Source: Mesaphorura yosii
Taxonomy: Eukaryota; Arthropoda; Collembola; Poduromorpha; Tullbergiidae
Assembly (NCBI GenBank): GCA_009869945.1
Contig: WIXG01000245.1
Span: forward strand, 1-64,000
Length of the DNA stretch: 64,000 bases
Reading direction: 5' to 3'
How positions within the stretch are numbered: the stretch's first letter is position 1; each line of letters opens with the position of its first letter. The notes under the pieces were generated by a model, which was not told the DNA's origin, did no database searches, and saw only the letters and a list, made by a program, of their open reading frames with translations. Below are positions 1-16,761 of the stretch, piece after piece. Both the position numbers and the translations under genes were made by a program.

Positions 1-815
1 TTTACGTGAAGCAGAAATCGAGAGTTTACTTCAGCAAATCGAGAGTCTTCAGGAACAAAATGAATTGCAGCTCATGAAAACGCGGAAAGAAGCTGAAGCA
101 CTGGAGCAGGAGTTGAAGAGTGTGCAATCGCAACTGCATCTACGTGAAGCAGAAATCGAAAATTTACAACAGCAAATAGAGATTCTCCAAGAGCAAAGTG
201 AGAAAGAACGTATCGTATCACAGAAAGAAGTTGAAGAACTGGAACAGAAGCTGAAGAGTCTGCAATCGCAAGTACATTTACATGAAACAGAAATCGAAAT
301 GCTGCATCAGCAAATTCGGAGTCTTCAGGAACAAAATGATAAGGAACGCATGAAAACGCAGAAAGATGTTGAGGCACAGGAGCTGAAGCTGAAGAATGTG
401 CAATTGCAACTGCATCTGCGTGACACAGAAATAGAAAGCCTACATCAGCAAATCGAAAGTCTTCAACAACAAAGTGAGAAAGAGCGCATAGAGCAGCAGG
501 AAGAAGTTGAAGGACTGGAGCAGAAGTTGAAGAGTGGGCAATCGAGACTGCATTTATGTGAAGAAGAAATCGAAAGCCTGCATCAGAAAATCGAGAGTCT
601 CCACGAACAAAATGAGAACGAGCGTTTGATAATGCAGAAAACTGCAGAAGATATGAAGCTGGAGTTGAAGAGTACACAATCGCAACTGCATCTACGTGAA
701 GCAGAAATCGAAAATTTACAACGGCAAATGGAAATTCTCCAAGACCAACATAAGAGGGAACTCGTCGAAATGAAGCAAGCAGAAGCAGCACTACAGGGGA
801 AGCTGGAAATTTCAC
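1..815 (+). repeat. 138-bp (46-residue) tandem repeat inside the coiled coil
   Basis: A recurring unit, recognisable by a sequence encoding QSQLHLREAEIE or close variants, starts at 125, 263, 401, 539 and 677, exactly 138 bases apart each time. The window start lies in phase with an earlier unit (the same 'tacgtgaag' stretch occurs at 3 and 141). Further diverged copies of the core occur at 1016 and 1133, off the 138-base register. The 46-residue period keeps the reading frame. This looks like expansion of a coiled-coil module by unequal exchange. Confidence 0.9.
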
Positions 816-2275
816 AAACACATCTCACCGAAAATGTAGCCAAAATAACGGAATTGATTTCAGAAAATGAGCTGCTAAGAAATGCCAGCCAAATTTCAAA
901 TGAAGCAATCAAAAATCTTCAAAGGGAAATAGAAAAATCCAAGTCAGAAGTTGAAGACGAACGCGTGGTAATGCAGAAAGTGGCAGATGATGTGAAGTTG
1001 GAGTTGAAGTGTACACAATCGCAACTGCGTTTACGTGAAGCAGAAGTCGAAAGTCTTCAAGAACAAAGTGAGAAAGAGCGTCTGAAAACGCAGAAGGAAG
1101 TTGAAGGACTGGAGCTGAAGTTGAAGAGTGTGCAATCGCAACTGCATCTTCGTGAAGTAGAAATCGAGAGTATTCAGAAACAAAGTGAGAAAGAGCGCGC
1201 TGAAATGAAGCAAACAGAAGCAGCACTACAAGAGAATCTGCAAATTGCGCAATCAAAAATCACTGAAAATGAGGTCCAATTGTCGGAACTGATTTCAGAG
1301 AATGGGCTGTTGAAAAATGAGAAACAATTTTCAAATGAAGCAATCCAAAAATTAGAACAAGAACGGAAGGAGCTGATGGCACTTATTGAACGAGAACGGG
1401 AGGAAATGAATTCTAAATACGGCGCTGTTCAAGAACGTGTTAAGGTGTTGAGCGAAGGGCGAGCAGTTTTGGGAACACAGTTTTCTGAAAAATTGGAGGA
1501 AAAAGTGCAGGATGCGATTGCCAAAACCAAGTCTGAATTGCAAGTACGTTACTCTGCCAGATTCGAAAGCATGAAGCAACAGCTTAAGGCCATGGCTTCC
1601 AAGGAGTTGGATGAGAAAGAAAGCAAGATTGTATCAATGCAGGATGTAGTAAGTTAATTCAGAATTTGGCTCCAGGATACCCAACAATCTTAAACTCTCT
1701 CAACTGTGTGTTTTTTTTATTCATTTCAGATCGAAAGCCTTAAAAAGGAGCGGGCAGAGCTCAGGGCGGGGAACATCGAGCTGAACAATATCATTTTCAA
1801 GCTTCGAGCAGAGGTCGAGTGTTGGAAAAAGAAGCACAATGAAAGCAACAGGCCGCAAGCTGCCAACAGCCTCACCATGGGCGCTGACGCCGTCTCGATG
1901 AGAAAGACGTTCAGGAGCCGCGACTGCAACTTGGAGAGATCCGTCTCCACACTATCTGTTGAGTCTGCAGTGTCAAACACTTCCATCGGAAGCCGGTTCA
2001 AAGCGGTTCCGAACGGATCCGGAACTCTCTTCACGTGTGAGGATGAAGACGGCCTCGAATTCAACGAGAAGAATCTCGCCAGACTCACATCCGAGCCTTC
2101 CACAATATTCGACGCTGACAGAGTGCAAGAAATCCAACGGCGAAACACTTTGCTGCCTCCACACATGCGGTCTTGCTACCCTGCCGAGTTTCAATTTCTC
2201 GACTCGAATTTGAAAGTAGACGAAGAAAATATTCGGGTTCGTGCTAACATTCGTGCTGCTGCAAGTAGTTCTTAG
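2..2275 (+). CDS. NuMA/Mud-like spindle-pole coiled-coil protein, C-terminal part
   Basis: Two exons are visible, 2-1648 and 1730-2275 (stop at 2273-2275), joined in phase 0 by a GT-AG intron of 81 bases; the 5' part lies before the window. The visible 730 residues are a long charged coiled coil (Glu/Lys/Gln heptads), then a Ser-rich tail. Near the end is RRNTLLPPHMRSCYPAE, which closely resembles the human NuMA segment QRNRVCPPHLKTCYPLE, part of the region that binds the LGN/Pins TPR repeats. NuMA, Mud and LIN-5 link cortical LGN/Pins to dynein and orient the mitotic spindle; I infer that role here. Only about 35 residues follow the motif, so the tail is much shorter than in vertebrate NuMA. 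The coiled coil contains tandem 46-residue units (separate entry). An unrelated long coiled-coil protein is the alternative, but the PPHM-SCYP motif argues against it. Confidence 0.78.
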
Positions 2276-2730
2276 GTTAATTAATTCTTCATAACGTTTC
2301 AGAACACGTGGTTGAAATAAATCAGCATGACTGAGCTGACTAACTCAACATTTCTCATTTTCAGGTTCCTGATGTCTGTCTCCCTGAAACGTTTAAACAA
2401 AGGACTAGTCAAGCGAGGCGAGCAACTGTTCATCAAGGCAAAATACCCTTCATGGAAATAACAAACCGCCAACGCTGACGACAATAATTCCAATGCGTAA
2501 TTAATCAATGTGTCTTCCTGAGAGATTGTAATGTTTAAATTTTCTACCTAGTTTGATATGCTTCCTTTTGACTTTTAATAAATGCAAAATACCCAAAAGT
2601 ACGGCAAAAAATAAGTTGAGTACTTTATTAAAAATAAGAAAATTGAACACATGCTTTCTACTGTTGACTTAGACGGAGCAGTGTAGAAATGGCTGCTGAA
2701 TTTATGAACAAATGAACAATTCACTCGCGA
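2276..2730. other. Convergent 3' UTRs with facing poly(A) signals
   Basis: This stretch holds the 3' UTR of the NuMA-like gene (AATAAA at 2577-2582 on the + strand) and that of the zinc-finger gene (AATAAA at 2629-2624 on the - strand). The two signals face each other about 42 bases apart. An earlier AATAAA at about 2315 could be an alternative site for the + strand gene. No coding sequence is seen. Confidence 0.65.
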
Positions 2731-5700
2731 TCATTTACACTTTCTAAGGTAGGCACGAACTGGAGGCAGTGCTGGCAGTGGCAGTTTATCTAGAGGAATG
2801 GACACGGGCAGAGAGTGTGTGTACACGTGATTCTTCAGCCATCCCTCAGTCTTGAACTCCTTCGAACAGAACGTGCACTTCAGGAGCTGGCTGCTACTCG
2901 CCTTCTTCGGTGACTGCGAGAGAAGAGAAACGAAAGTGTCAATAAATGAGGAAGCTCCCGATTACCCGCTTGAATTTACCTCGGCCTTTCCCTCAACCTT
3001 CTTGGGCTTCCTCGGAGTGTTTGAAAGACGTCTTTTGAAGCCACGTCGTTTCCGTGACTTTCTCTTCGTCGGCGCTTTCTCCACCAACCACGACGAGTTC
3101 CCAGCACACTCGAAAATGTGCCGGTGCAGGTCACCCAACGCACTGCGAAGGAAAAGTCACTCAAAACCTAGCACAAAAATGGAATAAACAGGCGAGGTTT
3201 ACTTGAAGGTCGTGTGGCATTTCGTGCAGCTCAAAGAACCGTCGCTTGCGTTGGCGTCGTCTGCCTTGTCCGGAGAAGGACCTTGTCTGATCAAACTCGT
3301 GGGCGGTGTCTGTGTGTCGGGCAACTCAACGTGAGTGACTACCACCTGCACAATTAAATTAATTTCCTTTGCTTTCACACGCTCTCCTTGTCTCATTTAT
3401 TTTGTTTCACTTACGCCCGGGTGATTTTCACCCTTGTGCGTAACCATGTCCCAGAAGGAGTGCTCCACCTGACTGCAAACCCCACAAATATACTTTCGAG
3501 GAAAAGTCCAGTCCCCAGAAAACGTCGGCGTCTCTTCCAATTTCTGCTTTGTTACCTCCTCAGCCTGAAATTTCCCATAATTATGATCGAGTGACTACTT
3601 CAGTCTGGTGGAGTGTTCTGGTAATCTGCTTCCCGTACCTTGCCGGGCTGATTCTTTCCAAGCCGAACTGATCTTTTCGGAACCAATTTCAGATAGGAGA
3701 GCACATTCTTTGTGCGCTCCTCCTTCGCGCTGCATTTTGAGCGTCGCTTGTTCAATTTCAAAAGAACTTGTGTGGCTAAATGAAATTTGTAGGGCGATTC
3801 GGGATCTTCTGGACAATTATCGCCGTGATGGAGCAAGAAGCCGTTCTTTACGACACGGCGTCTCCTTTTGCAGGCTGCCGCATCCGCTGTGTCCGGGTTT
3901 CTGCCATCCAAGTAATTCTCCATGTTAGTCCGTACATTTCCGGCGATTAGCGAGTAGAACGAAGACCGTCTCAGCTGCATGACGTCGCTGTCGGGCAGAC
4001 TGTCCTCTGAGCCTAACGAAAGAGTGACGTTACAATCTACTTTTAATCCAACCCTGCAGAAGACATCAATTTATGAATCATTTACAAGGGAAGCGTGGAA
4101 TGTGACCCTCCGCGCAGCGTGGAACCGAGTCGGAGTCACCGGCAGGCGTGCTGAAATTATGCTCGAGGTCAGCCATCGTTCTCTCATTTACACCTACACA
4201 AAACAGAATCACTCGATTAAGTCACGCGTCTATCCCAGGAAACAAGAAAGAAACTTAGTTTGTGTCGAAATAAGAACGTGTTCGTCCCTTTGATGCTGGT
4301 GTTGTGGGAAGCAAGAAAATAATCGTCCAATCACTCGCTCGAGACTTGAAGACATGACGCAAGTACGAACGCCAAACATCTCATATCAATGCGAGCACGC
4401 AAAACTTTATGCGGCATTTTACAAGCGGTGAAGCCCATACCAAATCGCTTGAATGCATGAACGAATGATTAAAAAATGCGTGCGTACCTGCCATGACCGA
4501 ATCATCAGTTCCAGCATCAGCTGGAGAATCCTCTTCATTCTTTATGGCGGAGTTAATTTCGTTCGTCAACACAACTTTATCAACCAATTCGCGTAACACC
4601 GCCTCGACGTCAGCCATTCGCCTTCCATCCTCCTTTTGAACTTCCTCCCTTTCTTGCTGACTTCTTGATGCCTTGGTCGTGTTACGTGCGCATGTCTGAG
4701 AAAATGGTGCCATGTCACTGATGAGGATGCATTCTGCCGCTGGCGTTACCGGCGCACTTTGGCTTTTCCGTACTCCTTCTAGCTTGCTGGGGGCCTTAAC
4801 CTTTGCCTTGGCAGGTGGAGCAGCCAGTGTGACAATGTCCGGAGACATGCTGATCCTTCGCTGTCTTCTGCTTTTGTTAGGAAAGTGTTCTCGCCCTGTC
4901 CGCCGAGGTGTGGAATTCAGGGCTTGAGTTTGGTCCTCCACTTTCACCATTGAACCGTTCCGCTTCTCACTCCACATTTCCAACCTTTTCAATTCGTATG
5001 GAATTTCACTTTTTTCTGACTTGCTTCGACTCGCGTCTCTCTTCCTGTTTTTACTCGGGCTTCTTGCAGAAACAGTTGGTAGCTTCACTCCATTCAATAA
5101 CGGAGGGCTGATGACTCCGGAGATGCGCGTCAATTTCTTGGTGGGTTCTGTGAGATACTTTTTGATGCGCTCTGTGGCAATCGACTTGGTTGCACGGTCC
5201 CCGAGACAAAACTTTGCCAAACTCTGCTCAAACGTTTTGGCCTTCTTCTCTTTCCTGATCAACGTTGTTGACCGAGTTTGGGCCGGAATCAAATTCTTCT
5301 TGTTTGTGCCGATATCCTTTGCATTTCCATTAACGTTTACAACACCGTTTCCAGGCCCAGTTTCAGCTTTTACAGGGTGTGTCTTGCTATTTATTTGTTC
5401 CAGCGCCAGAGATTGGGGGCTTGGCCGTCGTGCGCTCTCCGCAGGAAGTTCGGAAGGGTGCAGCGTAGCTTCTGTGGCATTCGCCACAACTTGCCCAGTG
5501 AGATCTTGGACTTTGGCTACTTCTACGGTTAGGCTACTGAAGACTGCTTCTTGGCTTAACTTTAATTGAAGGCCGTCCACATTGGTTCCATTTTTCTTTT
5601 GTCTACGCACTTTACTTGACAGTCTTACATCCACAATTTTGCCTGGACGGTTCTTGGAATTTTGCAGTTTCCTTCTCCCAAACGTTCGTCGCCGTTTCTG

Positions 5701-6698
5701 CTTGCGTGAGTGTTTTTGTTCAGCTGCAGCCATTTTCTCTTCTTGGGCTCCCTTCTTCGTGTGAACTCGAGCTTTAACACTGCTCGTTTCTTCAAGTTTA
5801 GAAGCTCGAAGAGTTGTAGTCGAAAACGATTTTTGTTTCTGTTGAATTTGCACTAATTCAGATGAGTGTTGGCTCTGGACGAGGGACTGGCCAATTTTTG
5901 GACTCTGATCTAATGGAGGATTTAACACACTTTGACCACTTTGAGAACGCAAGAACTCCGAGTGCTGGGATGTGCTTGAAATGAATCCGTTAACTGATTT
6001 CGGGCTCTCTGCATAGAAATTGCACAAATAACTTAGAATAATATTTCAATGTTGAGGAGTTTCAACGAAGTTCTAAATGCCTACGTTTTGAGTGTGGATG
6101 TTTGTCCTCCATCGTGAAGAAAGCACAGGTGACCCCATTTTTGCGAAGGCGTTCGATGGCGAGAATAACTTCATCGTTGTCCTTTTGTTCCTTGTTCAAG
6201 ACAACACCGAGCACGACCAAATCCTTTCCCCGCGACTTGCCTTCCTCGGAATTATTGACTCCTTCACAATCCTGAAAACAAAAGCGTAGTATTAGACAAT
6301 CAATACCTTGAGATTATGAAATTATCTTTCAGCAATTGAACTATTTCAAAATTTTTGTATCTTGAGTTTCTTGATAGTTACAAAAAGTACCTTGTGCATG
6401 ATGTTGTTTGGCAGATTAGAACCTGACTTCCGCACGCTACCCAGAATCAGTTGGCGGAGATTATAACATGAGGCTTCGATGAAAGCATTCACTGCCGACT
6501 CATCGTCTTCGTCACCGTGCTCCTCGCATTCCGAAGTTTCGTTTGTCCTCCCTTTAAATGGATTACCAGCTACGAACCAAACAGAAGAATCATTACAAAG
6601 GCTGCAAAAACTCCTTCGAAATCTCAGAGCACAGATAACAAGACTTGATAAAAGATAAAAGTACCTTTGGAAATGGCTCTTTGTCTTCCTTCCGGCAT
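2731..6698 (-). CDS. Unrecognised zinc-finger protein, 977 aa
   Basis: Nine exons on the - strand: 6698-6665, 6569-6391, 6271-6085, 6008-4488, 4012-3639, 3564-3415, 3345-3203, 3142-2980 and 2913-2731. All junctions are GT-AG and the total, 2,934 bases, closes in frame (977 aa plus stop). I do not recognise the family. The N-terminal 130 residues are acidic and mixed; the big fourth exon is Lys/Arg/Ser-rich and probably disordered, as in many nuclear proteins. The C-terminal third carries Cys/His modules: YICGVCSQ..DMVTHKGENH (C2H2-like), CTKCHTTF..HRHIFEC (C2HC-like) and a standard finger CTFCSKEF..HVYTH close to the end. A basic KRKSRKRRGFKRR stretch may be a nuclear localisation signal. The likely role is a nuclear DNA- or chromatin-associated protein, but this is inference from composition and fingers only. 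Confidence 0.75.
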
Positions 6699-8037
6699 TT
6701 AGAGGTGTTGTGGTAAATATTTATTCATAAATTATCTACACACCTCTCGCGTATCGTGCCAAATATCATCATCTGTTTTTAAGTTTCTACAAAAATACAG
6801 TTGACGCCTGCCGCTGCGCTATTTTGAGATCCAGTGATTTTTGAAGTGTGAACGGGAGATACCGTTTTTGACTAAAACTAATGCTTTCTACTTCCTAACC
6901 AACTCATACTAGCCTAAATATTTAATTCGCTACTAAATTTACGACTAAGATGTGTGCTGCTTGCGCTATACGCATACTTTATCGTTGAATCGCCAAAGCT
7001 GGCAGATTTGGGGCATACGCCGCACTATCGCAATTTTATTCAAGGCTTCTGAATTCCACAACTACTTTTTGTTCTTTGAACTCTTCCCCTAGCTTGGAGA
7101 GTCAATTATCACCATCACCGCCAACATGACACCCTTCGAGAGAGAGTTTTCCTATTCTGAACTAAATTGTTGAGTGTAGGTGTCCTAGAATTTAGTTTGG
7201 AACAATGGGAAGATAAGGTCGTTATCACTCGCCACTTGCCAGGCTCATTTGTTAACTTGTGACGTGCACTCTGAAGTTATGCAATGCAACATTGTACACA
7301 GCACAGCACACTGGGCCGCAGATCCAGAGACCCATTTAAAGGTGAACTCTGATTGAACCTTAATGCATGCAAATCATGCAATGCAAATCTCACGAAGCAT
7401 GATGGTACATTGGGATCTTGTGATTATCTTCCTGATGCTCCGCACTCTGCACAGCGGACCTGGACAACAATAAGCTCGGGCAGTGATTTAATTTGGAGTT
7501 GGTTTCCTACAACAAGTGATTATTATGACTGTTGTTGCGATTATGCTCCCAGCAAGCCAGGAACGGGTACGAGTACGATGCACTATGAAATTTTATTGCA
7601 AGCGATTCCTCATGCGTTGCGTGCGCTCTCTGCGTACGTTCACACTGGCATCGAACAGCTTTCTTGCTGTTACTGCACTGAACCCTCGTTTCCGAACACG
7701 TTACGAGGCGATGCGAATACTCATAATTATTGTTTCAGTATTTAATGAGCGAGCCCAACAGTGTGTACACGCAGAGTGTTACGTGCCGTTTATAAATTCA
7801 GCATATGGGAATAACATCGTGCAAAGGATACTTCGTAAAGAAATGCACTAGTAAGAGGTTTAGAGCACAAATTAATGACTAAATTCATGGGATGTAAGAG
7901 TTAGTACTTGATTACGGATGAAAATCAAAAACCATACGGATTTATTCAAGTTTGGCACATTAAAATTGCAAAAATGTAGTCATTTCCTCAGAAATACTCC
8001 TCAAATCTTTGGCTTTTAGTAATGGCAGGAGCGAGGC
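6699..8037. other. Intergenic: zinc-finger gene 5' flank and vinculin 3' flank
   Basis: No coding region I can support. A - strand AATAAA at 7946-7941 lies about 90 bases past the vinculin stop and is the likely vinculin poly(A) signal. The rest should include the promoter and 5' UTR of the zinc-finger gene. Open frames of 130 and 111 codons around 7353-7851 have no recognisable domain or splice partners. Confidence 0.5.
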
Positions 8038-13102
<5,065 letters not shown>

Positions 13103-13790
13103 GTTGGCTGCGTTCAGGGTCGATTAGCTTTCAATTGTCATGATCAGCAGGGCGAAGGCACTTGGCACACGACACTTCTCTGTGAAGGAGGGGTAGTTCG
13201 CGATCTTTTCAATTCAACTTTCGTCGCGGAGCTGACTTTGCTGGTCTGGAGAGGTGAAACACCAAAAGTCACCAGCACGGACATGTACTTTGGTGTAGTG
13301 GGGAGTTTGTCAGCGGTGTTATGAGGTGCATGAATTCCCGAATCCAAGCGGCTTCTTTCAGCCACCGTGCCATATTCGCAGGAGTGAACTGTTGCAAGAG
13401 TTATGCTGCTATGTGATGTTTGGGAATTTTAAACCTGCTGCGATTAGGCAGAGACAGATAGAAGACGTGGAAGGACGGAGAGACAGAAGTGAAGTCGGAG
13501 TCGAGAGGCACAGTTAACCCGCTGGGAGCCGAAAACTCCAATAATTACTTCCTGTGACGGTTGTGTTGATACGTGTTAATGAAAATACCATTGTTAACCA
13601 TTGGCCAACTGGATTACTCAAATTTGCAGTACGGAGAAGAGTACTCGAAAGGATTTACAGGTAGAATTCACAAACTTACTCTAAACACAAATGACAGACA
13701 TTCCATTAATTAGTATTGCATCCACTTCACTGTATTCTTCCTTTCTGTGTAGCAGAATCCCGGAATCCAAGTTGAAACCCAACTGGAAGG
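13103..13790. promoter_or_regulatory. Divergent promoter region, vinculin / KDEL receptor
   Basis: The vinculin start codon (13102, leftwards) and the KDEL receptor start codon (13791, rightwards) face away from each other across 688 bases. With no other gene here, this interval should contain both promoters and both 5' UTRs. I see no clear TATA box. Confidence 0.45.
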
Positions 13791-14994
13791 ATGAATATCT
13801 TTCGACTAACGGGGGATTTGGCTCATCTGCTCGCAATTATAATACTACTTTTGAAAATATGGAAAACTCGAAGCTGTTCGGGTAAGTTATGAAGTGAAGC
13901 AATCATTCTCTCATGGCGGGCGTACAGAGCACAAGCTCAGAAGGCATGATTTATGAAATTTCTGCAAGTATTTAAATGGCACTTTTTGTATGGACAGGAA
14001 TTTCTGGCAAGTCACAGCTGTTGTTTGCGCTGACGTACACGACACGCTATCTTGACCTTCTCACCAACTTTGTGAGCGTGTACAACACTTCAATGAAGGT
14101 ATTTTTCATTGGGGCCTCCTATGCAACCATTTATCTGATGTACGTCAAGTTCAAGGCGACCAACGACACTAATCATGACACATTCAGGTAACCCTTGAGG
14201 GTTGAATTGGAGTTAAGGGTAGCCAGTCCACAGTGCGCTGCATTGCACAATGTTGGTTGTGTTATGTTGGCAAACGCAACCTAAGCTAACCTAACCCATG
14301 TGTTCTAGGACTTCGAATTTCTCTGGCTACACTTAATTCCAATCCAACCATCCCTGTGATTTCACACCTTTTAGAGCCCTATTCTACTCTGTGTTCCATC
14401 TTTAGGGTGGAGTTTTTACTTATTCCAGTCACAATTTTGGCACTCATTATCAACCACGAATTCGCAGTCATGGAAGTAAGTTCAGTTCTAAATTGAAATT
14501 AAAGAGCTTAGTACCAGCAAAGAGATGGTCATGTGCTTGTAGATTCTCTGGACATGGAGCATATATTTGGAATCAGTTGCCATTTTGCCGCAGCTCTTCA
14601 TGGTATCTAAAACTGGAGAAGCCGAGTCCATCACAAGCCACTACCTCTTCGCCCTGGGCTCTTACCGAGGTGAGAAAAATTCGAGAATGAGGCAATTTAT
14701 AAAGCTACTCTTCCAAATCGAAGCTGACAATTAAATGTGTTTGATTAATTCAAGCGCTCTACATTCTGAACTGGATCTATCGATACATCATGGAGGACTA
14801 CTACGACCTCATTGCTATTTTCGCAGGGATTCTGCAGACCGTTCTCTACTGTGATTTCTTTTATCTTTATGTCACCAAAGGTGAGTTGAGTACAGAAAAA
14901 GTAGACTCTAGCCTCAGTGCACGTACCGCACCGGCTCACTCGTTCTATTTGTGTTGCAGTTCTCAAGGGGAAAAAGCTTCAGCTTCCTGCATGA
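13791..14994 (+). CDS. KdelR: ER lumen protein-retaining (KDEL) receptor, complete, 212 aa
   Basis: Six exons: 13791-13881, 13998-14187, 14406-14475, 14543-14669, 14755-14880 and 14960-14994. They total 639 bases, giving 212 residues, exactly the usual family length. Exon 1 reads [13 protein letters not shown] and ends [11 protein letters not shown], and the next exon continues [11 protein letters not shown], both hallmarks of ERD2. Seven membrane helices follow (for example the segments [15 protein letters not shown] and [20 protein letters not shown]). The tail [11 protein letters not shown] carries the lysines used for COPI-dependent return. The receptor binds KDEL/HDEL tails of escaped ER proteins in the Golgi and carries them back. 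The first exon overlaps a longer open frame in another phase, which is not coding. Confidence 0.97.
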
Positions 14995-15393
14995 GCTTTG
15001 TCAATATCCTCAGGTCAATCAGTTGGGTGTCAGAAATTTTGTTGGGGGTCATATAAATACATTTTGCATAGTCCGTACTTGTGAGATGCTAACATCCGTA
15101 ACTTATTAATTTAAACCTAATTTGCTGTGGAATAAAAGAATAAATTGTGTTGTTTTAATTCCTGAGGGACTCAAGACAAACTCTGTTCTTCCCCCTTAAT
15201 TTCGTCTAATCTTTAGCACTTCACTTCTTCCTGAAATACGGGAATGAAGAAAGAGAAGTCTTCCGATCCTATCAATTCCATGCTCCGCGTGCGCACTTTC
15301 ATTTCATATTCAATTTGTTTAAAGTCAGAGGCGTTTGCTTTATTCGATTGCCTGGATTGTGTATTACAGTCTTTGAATTACGGTTACAAGTGT
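14995..15393. other. Convergent 3' UTRs of KDEL receptor and Spitz-like gene
   Basis: Two overlapping-range AATAAA signals at 15131-15136 and 15139-15144 serve the KDEL receptor transcript. A - strand AATAAA at 15354-15349 lies about 40 bases past the Spitz-like stop. No gene is seen between them. Confidence 0.65.
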
Positions 15394-16761
15394 TTAGGCA
15401 CTAAAAGGACGCTTAATTAACTTCGTAGTCATTGTCATCTTCGGATTGTCGAGGTGTCGGTAGCCATCCATCTCGTCCACAGCGCTCCTTCAAAATAAAT
15501 TCAAGTATACCTGTTAGACGGTGTCTGAAGTTGGAGTAGATGGGCATTCTTACCCCGCGTGTTTCTCGCCGTGGTGCCCCCGTGCACGAAAGTAAAGAGA
15601 AGTTAGAAGAAGAACCAAAAAGACTACAACGATGACAACACCGGACGTGATGCCGGCTTGTTCAAGCAGGGCTCGATGTTTTGACGCTATAAAAGCACAT
15701 CAAGTTAGGAATTAGCACAGTCGATTAGTCGATTCAACAAAGTACTAACTTACGCAAATACGAGCCGTCGAGATCCTTGAACTCGCATCTTTGCCCCATG
15801 TAGCCGTCAGAGCATCTGGAAGACAGAAGTAAAAGTCAGTCGTCACTAGTCCAAAGCCTTTAGCCTTTTCCATTAGCAACTTACTCGCAGTTGTAGAGAA
15901 TTGACTCCCCGATCTTGACAGTAAAGCAGGTAGCACCATTCAAGCAGTAGTGGGTGTCGTACTCCAGTGGACAAGTGAATGTCTGGATTGTTATGTTGGG
16001 GCGCATCGTGGGACTCAGCGGCTTTGGCTTCGGTGTCGACCTGCTCGAGCACGCGTCTATCAAAGGAAGTGTCAGTCATCGTAACGTCGATTGAAAGCTA
16101 GCAAACTGCAAACTGGTCACAATAGGACGGAACTCATCGATTACTCACCAGCAAACCGATTTTGAAGACATACGCCAACGAAAATTATTGCGCAAATGAA
16201 GCCAGTTGTGCCATTTTGAAAGGAACTAGCTCCTGAGATCAGGCTCTTGAACCTGAGGCTCCTGAGGTGTCCTGGTCGCCGTTCTGAAATCAGCCAAATT
16301 ATTATATTGACCAATAAATACTTAACAGAATGGGACGGTGCAAAGAAATCAAGAACCTGAAGTGCATGATTATATGGTTTACCTTCGGCGGTTGCAGAAG
16401 TGAGAGATGAGATACACGTCCGCGTAGGCCACTTTTGAAAACTCCTCAGCATCAGACTTATTTTAGAGCACGTACTCTCCAGTAGGTTCGAAAGATAATA
16501 CAAAAAATTAAGGTCTGAGATCATTTGAGATCTGGTTGGGCTGATAGTGCAATTGTGGGTCGTATCTCGACAGTTTTCGTCCACCAATGAATTCCACGTG
16601 TTGACGACATTACTACTTTTGGTTAGGGATTCCCCCACTCCACCTTCGCAGTCACTTTGATTCTGGCAGCGACGTCGTGCGAAATGTTCAGCGCTTTGCG
16701 GTACTACCTTGGAGGCAGACCAGCACTCCACACAGGTAAGAAGACCTCTCGTGTCGGCCAT
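15394..16761 (-). CDS. Spitz/TGF-alpha-like membrane EGF ligand (5' end unresolved)
   Basis: Exons supported on the - strand: signal-like exon ending at 16149, 16056-15885, 15815-15754, 15686-15554 and 15487-15394 (stop). The single EGF module is split over two exons: CPLEYDTHYCLNGATCFTV then YNCECSDGYMGQRCEFKDLD, giving six cysteines with the GQRCE ending typical of Spitz, Keren and Gurken. A membrane helix (SGVVIVVVFLVLLLTSLYF) and a 40-residue basic tail follow. Such ligands are released by Rhomboid proteases and activate EGFR. The hydrophobic segment TGFICAIIFVGVCL in the first supported exon looks like a signal peptide, but no ATG sits directly before it. The frame stays open to an ATG at 16761, and an in-frame 99-base GT-AG intron around 16285-16383 may be spliced out. 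A 76-base exon at 17536-17461 (AG before, GTGAGT after) could be an upstream exon. Confidence 0.8.

Noticed and set aside
72-821. Long open frame of about 249 codons on the - strand
   Set aside because: It is the reverse complement of the repetitive coiled-coil exon; repeat structure and codon bias keep it open. It has no domain and its residues mirror the repeat.
7353-7851. Overlapping + strand frames of 130 and 111 codons
   Set aside because: No recognisable domain, low-complexity translation, no splice partners; they lie in a region expected to be UTR and promoter.
13691-13885. 64-codon frame MTDIPLISIAS..
   Set aside because: It overlaps the real KDEL receptor exon 1, which uses another phase (ATG at 13791).
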